Below, in pieces: positions 32,910 through 44,616 of a DNA stretch of 64,000 bases; position 1 is the first letter of the stretch; each line of letters starts with the position of its first letter. The stretch is from Anaeramoeba flamelloides (taxonomy: Eukaryota; Metamonada; Anaeramoebidae). The notes beneath the pieces were generated by a model, which was not told where the DNA came from, ran no database searches, and saw only the letters and a program-made list of their open reading frames with translations. Where the stretch lies: positions 15,438,001 to 15,502,000 of the forward strand of contig JANTQA010000023.1 in the NCBI GenBank assembly GCA_027625915.1, read 5' to 3'. The position numbers and the translations under genes are program-made.

Positions 32910-35154
32910 TTATAATACAATATCTAAGGTCAATCAAAATAATCAAAAAAATGAACTATTTATTTTTAAAAAAGACAGAATCTTGGTATATTCAGATCAA
33001 AACTTAAAATAAAATAGACATTAATAATGTTTTTGAGGTGTGTTGGGAAAATAAATATTAGTTCTCGGAAAATAATTGTAACTAGAAATTTAATAAAATA
33101 TTATCAGAGTTGCCATAATGATTCCATATGTAGAATTTTTAAAATCAGTAAAATATATAATTTAAAATCATAATACTAAAATGATTGCAATAAAATCATT
33201 TTCTGTTGAAATTTATTAATTTTAAAGTACCTTTAACGAAATTTTTTTTCAAAAACATCAACAAATATTTTATTCTGATTATGCTAAATCATAAAAAGAA
33301 TTTTTTAGTTAAAGCCTAAACTTTTATTAAAATTACAAGATTATTTTGATTGATGTTCAAAGTAAGATAATTAATTTTAAAATATCTTTACGAAAATTAG
33401 AATTGACAAAATGATGGATTAAACTAAAACCTCAAGAAAAAGAAACTCAAAAATTTCATTTTTTTGAGATATGTCCTTTATTATAAATAAGAACTATTTT
33501 TTTTTCTGATTAATATTTTTCGAAATCTAGCCTTATAAATTAATTCAATTAAGGACTAAGATATAATTTTTTTAGAATAATAACACTCTCAACTTTTGAA
33601 TATCTAAAATATTTTTTCAAATTTCTGTGCACTTTTTTATTTTTTTTTTTGAAAAATGGGGGTCGAGAAAATTTTGAAATCAAAAAATTAGGTTAATATA
33701 TTACATTAGGTTACTTCAAGAGAGTTTATCTTTTTTAAATAACATTTTTTTTAATTTTACGATTTAAAAATAAAAAAATATTTGAAGACCAGATTAGTCC
33801 CTTTTGGGGAAATAAAATTCCCTTAATTTAGAATTTGTTTTAGTAAATGAGTTAAAATGAGATATTGTATATAAAAATATACATAATTTCAAGCGTGAAT
33901 CCAATTATTTTGGCAAAAAATGTTTTCAAGAAAAAGTTAAATGGAAACTTTATTTATTTTTATTTTTCCATTTAGTTTTTTTAATTGTATTAATGGAAGG
34001 TATTTGATCAGTTTTTCATTTTTATTTTTTTTTTTTTGGGTCGTGGGAACATATATTCACTTCTTTTGAAAATGTTGTAAAAAATTATTAATTATGAAAA
34101 TTTTGAGAATTGTGGGATTCAATTAAAATCCAAATTTAAACAAGAAATATGTTGAAACTTCGCATTGTGGCAAACCATTGAAAGTTCAAAAGATCCATAG
34201 GTTCGATGGACCAAATAAAGGAATTATTTGAGGTTTTTTTCAAATAGTGAAATCTTATCTAAGTTAATCTTATGTTATTGATTAAATTAAAAGAATTTTC
34301 AATCTTTTTTTTTAATCTTAACTATTTTTTTTTAATTTTGAGTCACTAGATGAAATTATTCAAGTCTTTAAATGTTAATTCATCGGGAATATATCTTTTT
34401 TAAATCATTAAAATAATTTTTTTTTCCAAAATTTTATTTATAAACTAAAGTAAAATATTATTTTTTATAAGATTTATTGAAATTATCTCGATTTAACCCT
34501 TATGACCAAAAAATAGAAAAATTATCGAAAATGGTAAGGTATATTCAAAAAGTTGCTCTTTTAACACTTTATTCAAAAATTTGTCTATTGGTGGTTCTGT
34601 TCATAAATCAATTTGACCAAATTATTTGAAATATTAAACCCCGATAATCAATACCTCTTGATATTTGTTTCAAAATCTTTCCTTATAATATTTCCACAAA
34701 ATGAAAAAAAAAAAATTATATTTTTTTTATGAAAATGACTAATGAAAAAAAAAAAGAAAATAATACTAATATAACAAGAAAATAAACAGTTATTCTAAAC
34801 TCAAAGTTTTTCATGACATTCAATTTGAGATTATGTTTAGATTAAAAATATTTAGGTAACAATTTTTCTTCTCAAAAATATTAAGGAAATAATAAACTTC
34901 ATATAAGAGTCCATAATTATAAAAGAAACCCCTGAACAAACCATAAATTTCAAAAAAAAAAAAATGTTTAAAAAATTTTTTGGGCCCCTTTCATTGGAAC
35001 ATCTAGTGTAAATTACCTCAATTTCTTTAGAAAATTAAAATAGTTGATAATAAGATTTTTTACTTGTAAATGTATGAATTTTAAAAGAACATACAAAGCT
35101 TAACTTTTCTTAAGGTTTATTTGGTTTTTCAAACATTTTTTTTTTCAAAGTTAA

Positions 35155-35210
<56 letters not shown>

Positions 35211-35668
35211 CAAAAAGCAAAAAACAAAAAAAACAAAATTTTACAAAATGAGAAAAAATGATTTTGATCTATAAATTGAAAATTTTAGTTTGATAAGAGT
35301 AATGAATTAAACTCATAGAATGTCTTCCATTTCTTCAATAAAACTGGGCCCTTTGACTGTAAAAGAGTTTATTTTTTTGATTGGTTTAGAAAAATATATC
35401 ATCAAATGAATTTGCCCCACTTTTTTGGAAATACTATATCCTTTTTATTTTCTAAAAAATCTCATTTTTTTTTGTTTAGTGGGTTAGTACATTTTACCAA
35501 TTTTAAGTATCGTGGTTTTTTTTTATATTAAATTATTAAAAACGTTTCTTGAATCAAATACTTTATTACTTTAAAAAAAAAAAAAAGACAGTGGATTTAT
35601 CCTGGTATAATAATTATACACATCAATATGTAAATTAAAAACTAAAGAAATAAAAAATTCAGAAAGTA
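32910..35668. other. Intergenic region upstream of VPS26C
   Basis: AT-rich, no gene. The VPS26C promoter must lie close to 32910, but no motif is assigned. The part 34480-35470 resembles 23460-24740 in pieces (for example CTCAATTTCTTT..GAAAATTA and CAAACATTTTTTTTTTC). A run of about 50 A is at 35159-35209. Confidence 0.45.
35159..35209. repeat. Poly(A) run of about 50
   Basis: An uninterrupted A run, followed by AGCAAAAAGCAAAAAAC. It could be the tail of a retroposed copy on the plus strand, but no gene copy is recognised upstream. Confidence 0.7.
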
Positions 35669-35762
35669 TAGTGGTGTAAATAACCCGTGTTTACATAATT
35701 TAACCCATTACAAAAATTTAACTTGTATTTTTTTTCTTCAGACTTGGGGATTTGAAGATAGG

Positions 35763-35804
<42 letters not shown>

Positions 35805-36165
35805 TCGTATTTAAATTTGTTTTTGAGGTTAAATCCTTGATTATTCGAAATGATTCAATAATATTAAATTTTTTTGTTTTAGATATATTGTCAAATTTAA
35901 AAAATTTCTGAGATTAAATGATTTTTTTACCAAAATTCAAAAAATGAAATTTTGCTCATTTTTTTATCAAAAAATTACATTTTAATCTTTCTCTATCTTC
36001 ATAATTCTTTTTTAAAATTTATTTAAAGAACCCTATTTCTTGTTTAAATACTGTTTTTATCCTCTTGATTTGTTTCTTTTATTTCTAGAGTCACCCAATA
36101 TTTTTTTGCATCAGTTAAATTTTAGTAATGAGTTAAAATAAAAAACAGGGTTATTTACACCACTG
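35669..36165. mobile_element. Tigger-like MITE, CAGTGGTG ends, TA target
   Basis: The right end reads CAGTGGTGTAAATAACCC on the minus strand. The left end is TAGTGGTGTAAATAACCC, with one change in the CAG. The inverted match continues for about 50 bp through TTTAACYCATTAC and AAAATTTAA. TA flanks both ends. Length is 497 bp with no coding capacity. It contains an (AT)n run at 35766-35800. The ends fit the pogo/Tigger group and differ from the CAGTCAG family. Confidence 0.75.
35766..35800. repeat. (AT)n microsatellite
   Basis: About 35 bp of alternating A and T within the CAGTGGTG element. Confidence 0.85.
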
Positions 36166-36199
36166 TATAAATAAAAAAAATAATCATTTTTTACTTGAT

Positions 36200-37650
36200 C
36201 TAATATGTAATAATCTGATACATGTCTCTCTTCTTTCATTTGTTTTTCTTTTTCATTCTTCCTCGAAAAAGTTTTATTGGAAAATTTTCGATTAACAAAT
36301 TAGTTTTTATTACATAAGAATTTTCAATTGGGATTTTAATTCCATTTTCATTTGATTTATCTAATTCTAGGAATTATAAAGAAAATTTGATATTTTTTAA
36401 ATTCCTTTTCAAAAATTAGGATTTATAGGATTTATTGAATTGATTTGAATTTTTATTTATTTTTTCCATTAAAATTAAAACTAAAAATAATTCTGAATTC
36501 TAATTGAAATTTTTTCTAAAATTTTCATTTTTATTTTTACTGTTGAGTGAAAAATGTTGTACACAGAAAAATGGTTGTACATCATTTTTAATTGTTAACC
36601 TTGGTAAAATTGAAAATCAAATCCTATTGATAACTAGGTGACTTTTATATAAATCCAGGTTTAAAGATGTTAAAAGTTGATTAATCTGTGGTGTGTGTAG
36701 AATATTCATTTGAATGGTTGATAACTAAAGTAGATCATGCTATTTTAACAAAAATCCTAGTTTTCGTAAAGTTTACTATTAATTCTAAAAATGGTAATTT
36801 TTAAACTTGCTTTAGATTATAAGAGATATGGCTTTGAAAAAGTAGAATTACATTAATTCTTATTCTAATAAGTAGATTATTGTTATTTTCTTTACTTATT
36901 TCACAAACGATTGAAATTAAAAATCATTTTCAGTAAGGTTCTCAATTAAAATTGCTGTCCAACTATTTTTCTCTCAACAGTTAGTTGATTCTTTTGTAAC
37001 TGTTTTTTGATTCCTAGAATTCAACACCTTTATTTTAATTTTTGAAAGATTATTCTTGAGAGGGTATTTGTTTGAGAAAAATATTTAATAAGTGAATTTT
37101 GGTAACAAATTTGTAAAATAATGTTTTGTAAAATAATAATAAATATTAATGGTGCAAGAATTTCAGGGTAATTATTTCTTTGGATTTATAAAAATCTCGG
37201 GTAAAAATCAATAAATCTTCAAAAATAGGATTTTGTCAATTCGTTTTTTCTTTTCATACTTGATTTCAAAAAATTTATATGGAATGGTGATCTTTCTTGT
37301 TTGGGTTTCAAAAAGAAAAAGGTATGTTCAAAAATGCACCTTTTATGGTCTATTTTTTTTGGTTTTGTTCTAGGATTCATTTCAAGCATTCCTATAGACA
37401 AATTTCGAGATCCATAACCAAATTTAATAAAACTCAAATTTAATCAAAAAAATGTTCAAAAAATTGAAAAAATCAACATTCAACTCTGGACTACTTTGGT
37501 TAACTTTCTTTTCACAAATAGAGCAGTGGATAGTATTTTGGTTTCAAAGTTTCGAGATCCCATTACACTCAAAAAATATTTTATCAGTAATGTTTATCAC
37601 AATTAAAATTTTTCAAAAAGGGTGAAATTACCTACTTCCCTAAAATTATA
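36200..37650 (-). repeat. R1 dispersed repeat, inverted copy with nested MITE
   Basis: On the minus strand it matches 41340-42500: CTTTGAAACCAAAATACTA, CACTGCTCTATTT, CAGAGTTGAAT, TTTTTCAATTTTTTGAA, GATCTMGAAAT. The match resumes beyond the MITE at 36540-36980. The 72-codon frame at 37219-37437 lies in the repeat and is not preserved in the others. Confidence 0.55.
36540..36980. mobile_element. MITE with CTGTTGAG ends nested in an R1 copy
   Basis: The left end CTGTTGAGTGAAAAATGTTG and the right end, on the minus strand, CTGTTGAGAGAAAAATAGTT are inverted copies. TA lies on the left, TT (a likely worn TA) on the right. Length is 441 bp. It splits the R1 repeat, whose two halves align to uninterrupted R1 copies elsewhere. 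Confidence 0.65.
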
Positions 37651-37791
37651 CGTTAAATTAAAATTTTTTATTCTTCAATTCAAATACATTGTTTACACAT
37701 GAAAAATTCCAATTACTAACCTTTTAAAGTCCAAGTGAAGCAAAATCTGTGAAACAACAAAAAACTATTTTTATTTTTTTTCTTTTTTGTT

Positions 37792-40491
37792 ATGAGCAAA
37801 TTTTCTTCATTATTTTCAAAATATCCTTTACTTTCTAATGAAGAATTATTTTTATTAACACAAAACCAAGATAGTGAAAAAAAAAGAAAAGCAAAAAAAA
37901 AGGAAAAGGAAAAGGAAAAGGAAAAAGAAAAAGAAAAAGAAAAAGAAACAAATGAAGAAGATTTCAAACGAGAATTAGAATTCGATCTTTATGGAAGTGA
38001 AAAGGAAAAACAAGATCTGGAAACGATGCTTAATTTTGATCCAATTACACATTTGAGAAATTTACACATCAAAGAAAAAGAACCAGAGTATTTTTTTGAT
38101 GAGCAATTTAACATCAAAATGAAATACAAAGGAAAGAACGGATCAAGCATGGAAGAACCCAAAGAAAATGAAAATGAAAATGAAAGTGAAGACGAAGAAG
38201 ATGAAGATGAAGATGAAGATGAAGACGAAAATGAAAGTGAAAGTGACGAAGACGTTACGCAGAAATTCTTTGAATATGATGGATTTAAAAAAAATTATTG
38301 CATCAAAGAGTCTGTTTATAAAAAAAAAAAAAAAAAAAATGAAAAATCATTAATGAAATCGGAACAGCGGCTGGTAAAAAAGTATCTTGTTTCGAAGGGT
38401 CTCAAAAAGAAATGCATCCAAAATTATCATTACCAAAGGAAAAGGGAAAGAAAGCTTTTCCCACACCATCCCAACCAAATAACAATCTATCCTTTTACAA
38501 ATTATTTACTCGAATCGAAATTAACCAAACAAACAAATTTATATTCCTTTATTCAGCAATTGCTGTTCTCACTCATTTTCTCTGAGAACGAATACCAAGT
38601 GAAACATCGTATGTACCAAATTGAGGAGATCTTTACCAAAACAGAAAAAAAAAGATTCATTCAAAAAGGCAATCCACTTGAACAAATCATTGACGATGGC
38701 TTAGTTACCCTGGGGTTTTTGTTTGGTATTTTTAATCCGTCCCAGTCAGGCAAATTCAACCTTGAGTATAGCAAATTATCGAAAAAAGATCTTGTTTGGA
38801 TCTTTGATTTTTATGATTTGACTGAAAAAAAAAATACAAAAATTCAAGCAAACCCGATAAGAACACAAACAAGACAAAAAACAAAAACAAAACAAAAAAC
38901 AAAAACAATTGAACAACAAAAATATGAAAATCTAACCAACTACAAGGTTGAGAGTATGCTAATAATCATTGAAATAGGTTTAAGCAAATCATTATTTGAA
39001 GATAAATCCAAGATTTATCAATTAATTTTTCGTTTTGCGCTACAATGCTTTTTAACATTCCCACAATACAGACTTGTAGTTCATAGTATTTTAAAGCAAT
39101 GCATCGCCAAGCTAGGTGAGCAATTCACAGGCAACACAGCGATTTATTGCTTCAAATTTTTTAATGATTTACAATTACTTAACTTATTGCGTGAATTGTC
39201 GCCACTTGACCCGCTATTACAAAAAGAGCACCTTTGGCTCTCGAGTTTAGCATTAAGAAACGTTTTAAATTTGACGATTGATATTATCCCGGAAGATCTG
39301 CCAAAAAATATACACCAAGAACTGATCCTTTCAATAGAGCTTTTCCAAAATAAGCAAGTAAACGATCAAGTTATCAATTTAAAAACCTTTGTCCAGTTGC
39401 TTTACATTTTACCCTTGGTTCAGGATCTGTGTTTAGAACAAGAAAATCAAAAATTTTGTAAAAAGCTACGAAATAAAATTTCAGATATTCGACACAGAAT
39501 ACGAAATTCGACAAAGGAGGCTTTGAAAATTAAAGAAATTTTACTCGAAATTTATGTAACCTTGAAAAATGGTGAAAAGGAAATTAAAGCTAAAAAATAT
39601 AATCAGCAAAAAATAAATAAAAAAAATAAAAACCAAATTACAATCAAAATGGAAAAGCCAATGTGCAATCTATTTAAGAACCAAAATCATGAGAATCGCA
39701 AAAATGATAATAAATCCGATTTGCAAAGGGAATTTAAATTAGAAAATAATGATGGTGTTGATAAAGAAATGAAGAATAAGGGCATTAAGAATATTACAAT
39801 AAGCAATTTTAAGTGTATCAATAATATTGATGAAAAAATAATAAAACCAGAAAATAACATTATAAATAATGACACTAAGCAAATTAAAAAATCTTATAGG
39901 CACATTATTAAGAAAAAAATTCAAAAGTCAACTAAATCTTGTAAACATAAAAAATTGAAAAATCAAAAACAGAAATATAAATCAGATCAAGGTGATACAA
40001 TAAATAAATCTAAAAAGAACAAAAAGCATAGAAAATACAAAAAATATTTAAAATATGACAAATTTGAAAAATGCAGGCAAAGGAAGCATAAATATCATAA
40101 ATTCGAGATAGATTATAAATTAAAAAAATATGAGAAATATCTTCGAAAAAAAAAATATTCAAAGTATTCTAAATTAGCCAAATCTAATAAAAAAAGACAT
40201 TTGAAACAAAAAAAAAATATTACAAAATATTTAATTGTACAGGATATTAACGATAAGCATAATTTGATAAAAAAAAAACAGTCAATTCCAAATATTCATC
40301 TTGAAAAAAATTCTCCTAGAAAAAGAAAAAGAATTGTAATTCCAAAGAAATTAGAAAAATATAAAGGAGAGATTGATGGGAAAAATCCACAAAAAAAGCA
40401 AATATGTTCACGAAAAACAATTAATAATAATAAAATATATATCACAGCTTCAAACCCTAATAAACGTTTAAGAAAAAACCATTATAATTGA
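37792..40491 (+). CDS. Large charged nuclear-type protein, possibly SLF2/FAM178-like
   Basis: A single exon of 899 residues. Residues 30-60 are a KEKEKE tract and 120-150 an acidic E/D/N/S tract. A basic patch follows at about 180-215. Residues about 230-610 are a helical domain (for example IIDDGLVTLGFLFGIFNP, LIFRFALQCFLTFPQYRLVV, LQLLNLLRELSPLDPLLQ). Residues about 620-899 are a very lysine-rich low-complexity tail. The helical part has the pattern of the FAM178/SLF2 domain: paired long helices, with an LL.LL..LSP stretch in place of the LLWLVQLVP-like block. In animals SLF2 helps recruit SMC5/6 to damaged DNA. This match rests on pattern memory only and is weak; a nucleolar protein is the main alternative. 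Codon 1 follows a T-rich leader. The GAAAAG and GAAGATGAA runs are microsatellite-like coding repeats. Confidence 0.85.
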   Translation: MSKFSSLFSKYPLLSNEELFLLTQNQDSEKKRKAKKKEKEKEKEKEKEKEKETNEEDFKRELEFDLYGSEKEKQDLETMLNFDPITHLRNLHIKEKEPEYFFDEQFNIKMKYKGKNGSSMEEPKENENENESEDEEDEDEDEDEDENESESDEDVTQKFFEYDGFKKNYCIKESVYKKKKKKNEKSLMKSEQRLVKKYLVSKGLKKKCIQNYHYQRKRERKLFPHHPNQITIYPFTNYLLESKLTKQTNLYSFIQQLLFSLIFSENEYQVKHRMYQIEEIFTKTEKKRFIQKGNPLEQIIDDGLVTLGFLFGIFNPSQSGKFNLEYSKLSKKDLVWIFDFYDLTEKKNTKIQANPIRTQTRQKTKTKQKTKTIEQQKYENLTNYKVESMLIIIEIGLSKSLFEDKSKIYQLIFRFALQCFLTFPQYRLVVHSILKQCIAKLGEQFTGNTAIYCFKFFNDLQLLNLLRELSPLDPLLQKEHLWLSSLALRNVLNLTIDIIPEDLPKNIHQELILSIELFQNKQVNDQVINLKTFVQLLYILPLVQDLCLEQENQKFCKKLRNKISDIRHRIRNSTKEALKIKEILLEIYVTLKNGEKEIKAKKYNQQKINKKNKNQITIKMEKPMCNLFKNQNHENRKNDNKSDLQREFKLENNDGVDKEMKNKGIKNITISNFKCINNIDEKIIKPENNIINNDTKQIKKSYRHIIKKKIQKSTKSCKHKKLKNQKQKYKSDQGDTINKSKKNKKHRKYKKYLKYDKFEKCRQRKHKYHKFEIDYKLKKYEKYLRKKKYSKYSKLAKSNKKRHLKQKKNITKYLIVQDINDKHNLIKKKQSIPNIHLEKNSPRKRKRIVIPKKLEKYKGEIDGKNPQKKQICSRKTINNNKIYITASNPNKRLRKNHYN

Positions 40492-43258
40492 ATGATAATT
40501 AATTTTTTCTTATTCAATAATATTGGTTTTACAAAAAAATAATTTTTTTTTTTATTTTTTATTTTTCTTGGTGTAAAAAATACATTTATTAATAAAATAA
40601 TTCCAGTTTTTGAAGAATTTGTTGTTTTTTTTTTTTGTTGTGTATGTTATAATAAATGTTCAATCTTAATAAAAAACCATTTTTGGATATTCAGGTAAAA
40701 AAAAAAAAAAACAGTAGATAGCCGTAAATTGTTAAAATTCTCCTTAATAAAAACAGTAATTACACAATATTTGTTTTCGAAAACGAAAATAAATTTCAAT
40801 TTCTTCTAATGACAAATGTCTCATCCCTTTTTGAATTAGAAGTCAAGTATATATACACCACAGAATTGTCTATTCAATAGATTAAGTATTTAATAACCTA
40901 ACAGGTGGCAATAAACCCTCCTTCAGAATATTTAATCTTTTTTAAACAATAAAAGAAAAATAAATCAAATATAATCGAACTTGAGTAGATTAGAAAAAAA
41001 TGATATTTTATTTGTATTTTTAATAATTTTTTAAATTTCTTGATATCTCAAAGATTAAGTAATATTTTTTTTTTTTTTTGGAATTATTAAGCTTATAAAC
41101 AACGTACTTTTCTTGATCAAAAAGGTTTTTGGAGAATATTTATTATTTTTTTTTTATTATTTAAACATTAACATTTGAATTAATTTTATTTGTTCCAAAA
41201 TTATTTATAAAATTTCTAAATAATAATAAAACTCTAATGATACGCTAAGTCTTTGGGCTGTTACTAACACACTCAAGGAAGTAAGTATATATTCATATTT
41301 TGAAATATTTTAAATGGGAGCAAACATTCCATTAAAACAAATATTTTTTTGAGTACATCAGGATATTGAAACTTTGAAACCAAAATACTAATCACTGCTC
41401 TATTTTTGAAAGAAAACGAACGCAAAGTAATTCAGAGTTGAATCTTGAATTTTTCAATTTTTTGAAGTTTTTTTTTGATTAAATTTAGGTTTTGGATCTA
41501 GAAATGGTGTTTATAGGAATGATTGAAATAAATCAAAGAGTAAAAAAAAAAAATAGACCCGAAAAGGTTTTTATTTTGGTCGATTTTTTTTTTTTCAATC
41601 TTGATTTCAATAAATTTATTTCGAAAGGTTAACTCTCATGTTTGGTATTCTGAAGTAAAATAATTGTTTAAAGTCTATTTTTTATCAATTGTTTTCTCTT
41701 TCTTCTTAATTTGTTTTGAATCCAAAGAATTTATAACCTTGAATTTCTCGAAACCCATTACTTTTGATTAATATTTTAACCAAAATTTTTTTACAAATTT
41801 GTTCCGAAAATTATTTTTTAAAATATTATTATCAATTCAAATACCAAAACAAGGAATACAATTTCAAAAATTAAAATAAAGACGTTAATTTCTCGGAATC
41901 AAAAAAGAGATACAAACGATCCAATCTAAAAAAAACTAAAAATTAAAAAAAAATTCAATCAGAATCCATTATATTTTTTACGGTTCTTCAATTTAGTTGG
42001 GGTATAAATAATTATAAAATCAAACAAATTTGTCCAATAAATATTTATTTCTGAAGATGAATTTAAAAAATATCATTTTTTCTGAAATAAAACTTGAATT
42101 AGATGAATTAAATGAAAAAAGGATTTTTAAATTCATTTTTGGAATAATTTAGAAAAAAATTCCTTTGTTAATAAAAAATTTACAAATAAAAGTTTTCACA
42201 TTGAAGAATTAAAAATAAAAAATAAAAAAAATAAGTAATTGCATCAGCTATTATAGATAAGATTAAGAAATAAATGATTTTTATTTATTTTTAAGATCAA
42301 ATTATTTCATTTTTTTTGATTTCCAATTTTTTGATTGGTATGAAAATATATTATACCAGGATATATCCCAACCTTATATTTATTAAATTATCAATTTATT
42401 TGGTTGAAGAAATGATTTGAAAAATTCAGTTTCAAATAAATATGAAACTTAAAATTAGAAAAATGAACTCACTTCCTAAAATAATTAATCCCGTATTATT
42501 AATTATTATTTAGAAATAATCAAATTAAAAAATATTTCTTTAGATTTCAAGTGGATTTTTTGAGGTTTTAAAAAGTAGTTAAGGAATCCTTTTTATATTA
42601 ATCTTATTGTTTTTTTCATATTTTTTTGATCAAAAAAAAAAGAAAAAATTGAAGTGAACTATTCTATGAACATAGAAATGATGTTTTTTTCTAGTTTGAA
42701 GTTATTTTGTATTTTTTTTTTGGAATTTAGTAGATTTTCTATACTATCCTATTTCAAAACTTAGTGGATTTATTTTCAAAGTATATTTTGGAATAGTTTG
42801 TCCATTAAACAACATGATTTCTTACTTCTTTTTCGAAAGTTTTTTTTTATAATAATTTGGAAATATTTTACGTTTTGAACCTTTTTAAAAATGAGAAAAA
42901 TGGGTCAGACTTTTAGAACAATATCTCACTTCAGAAAACACCTTTAAAAGTTAGTTTGGTGTTCTATGTATTCTGGTGTTTACTTTAATTTTCAATTCCA
43001 AGATGTGATAAAATTTTTTTGGAATTTGTTCTTAAATTTCATAAAATAAATTTATTTTGGTTAATCGTCCCTTAAAAAAATAATACTTTGATATACTTAT
43101 CTCTTTAATACTTTTTGTTTGAATAAAAAAAACTTTTTGGAATGAGATTGCAAGCAGACAAACTTTTTTTTGGAAAATAAAATATCAATTACGTGTTAAT
43201 TTAAAATTTTCATTTTTTTTTCAAAAAGTTCTTTTCAAATTACAAAAACTAAATAGAA
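40492..43258. other. Intergenic region between the charged protein and HGH1
   Basis: No gene is seen. It contains an R1 repeat copy (41340-42500) and AT-rich sequence. The HGH1 promoter should lie just upstream of 43259; only T-rich sequence and CAAATTACAAAAACTAAATAG before the start are visible. Confidence 0.45.
41340..42500 (+). repeat. R1 dispersed repeat, near full-length copy
   Basis: It begins about GATATTGAAACTTTGAAACC and ends about GATTTGAAAAATTCAGTTTC then ACTCACTTCC. Three other copies share its blocks. Several broken frames are present and no protein family is recognised. It ends about 760 bp upstream of the HGH1 start. Confidence 0.55.
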
Positions 43259-44473
43259 ATGGAAAAATTAGGAGAATTCTTAAAATCGCCATCTGCTAAG
43301 ATTAGACTACAAGCGATCCAAGGTGTCTTTTCACACACTGGTACCAATGAGGGTATCAAAGGAATCAAAATTTTAATTCCTCACATTTTAAAGCTGGTTA
43401 ATGATGAAAATCTTGAAATTAGCACCACGTCGATCAATGTTTTAATAAACTCATGTGTCGATCCCAATTTGTGTACCTCTTTATCAAAGTCCAGTACTAT
43501 AGACAAGGTCCTAAAAAACCTCCAAGTCGTTGATTTAAAAAATAACAAAATTGGCAAAAAGAACCACAAAAAAGAAGTAATTGTCTCTTACATTAAAGCA
43601 AATTTAATGTTATTAATGAATTTAACAAGAGAAGAAACTGGGTGCGAAAAACTCTTAAACTCGCAAATCGAGCAAATCAGCAACACTCAAGAGAGCAACA
43701 AAAATCAAAAGAAGAAGCAAAATAAGAATCAAAAGAACACCAAAAAAGAAAAAACGACCGAAACAAAAAACAAACCAGGGTCAGTCATTCTTCAATTGAT
43801 CCAAAAGTTGTTTGATCCCGAGCGACTTAAGGAGCATAAAAACCAAAAAAAAGATTCCCAAAAGACACTTCAAGAAATGAGTGACGTGAATGTGTATTTG
43901 GTCAACGTTTTAATGAACGTCACCCAAACAGTAACCGGGCGCTTGTTGGTCATCGACTTTATGCGCCCTGCAATCAAGGATTTATTTTTGCCCTATATCA
44001 TGAGCAAAAGAAGCAAAGTTGTTGTCAGGCAAACGATCATTGGCCTAATTCGAAACCTCTGCTACGAAAAAGACCGACACGTGGTTATGGCCAATCTAAT
44101 TCTTCCATATGTGATGGCCAGATTAACAACCAAAGAAATGATTGAAGTTTTAGATGAGGAAGACTATGAAAAATTCCCCGCCCTGTTTTTCCAATTCATG
44201 AAACAGAACCGTTTAAAAATTGAAACAGACCACAAATGCAGAAAATGGCTTGTGGAATGCCTAGTGTTTTTAACAGGATCGAGAACAGGGAGAGATCTTC
44301 TTCGAGAAATTAAAGTATATTATGTCCTCCGTGAATTGGACGAAATTGAAGAAGAAGAAGATATTTCGGAACAAATTTACCAATACGTACAAATCGTAAA
44401 TCTTGATGAAATTGGCGGAAGCACCAATAAGCAAGTCGTTCCTTTAGATGAATTAAAGATCTCGAAAAAATAG
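43259..44473 (+). CDS. HGH1: HGH1 homologue (eEF2-specific chaperone co-factor)
   Basis: A single exon of 404 residues made of ARM/HEAT-like helical repeats. The N-terminal half has LGEFLKSPSAKIRLQAIQGV and ILPHILKLVNDE-type helices. A lysine-rich insert (about residues 145-175) follows LLMNLTREETGCEKLL. The C-terminal half has the family signature: LIRNLCYEKDRH, ILPYVMARL, the EMIEVLDEEDYEKFPALF block, then CRKWLVECLVFLTGSRTGRD and VYYVLRELDE. In yeast and animals HGH1 binds nascent elongation factor 2 and works with TRiC/CCT and Hsp90-type machinery to fold it in the cytosol. Length is near the usual range for the family. No intron is needed and no break is seen. Confidence 0.92.
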   Translation: MEKLGEFLKSPSAKIRLQAIQGVFSHTGTNEGIKGIKILIPHILKLVNDENLEISTTSINVLINSCVDPNLCTSLSKSSTIDKVLKNLQVVDLKNNKIGKKNHKKEVIVSYIKANLMLLMNLTREETGCEKLLNSQIEQISNTQESNKNQKKKQNKNQKNTKKEKTTETKNKPGSVILQLIQKLFDPERLKEHKNQKKDSQKTLQEMSDVNVYLVNVLMNVTQTVTGRLLVIDFMRPAIKDLFLPYIMSKRSKVVVRQTIIGLIRNLCYEKDRHVVMANLILPYVMARLTTKEMIEVLDEEDYEKFPALFFQFMKQNRLKIETDHKCRKWLVECLVFLTGSRTGRDLLREIKVYYVLRELDEIEEEEDISEQIYQYVQIVNLDEIGGSTNKQVVPLDELKISKK

Positions 44474-44536
44474 AATTGCAATTAATGTTTATAGATTAGA
44501 TTTATTCTTTTGGTTTTCTTTTTTTGATCTCAATTA

Positions 44537-44616
44537 AATGGTTTTTAAAGCTTATCTTTTTCTTTTTCTTTTTTAATTTCTTTTTCTTTTTCTTCTTCTT
44601 TTTCTTTTGTGAAAAA
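44537..44616. repeat. TTTTTC-type pyrimidine tract
   Basis: About 80 bases of TTTTTC-like repeats with few purines, 60 bp after the HGH1 stop. It could lie in the HGH1 3' untranslated region. Confidence 0.6.
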
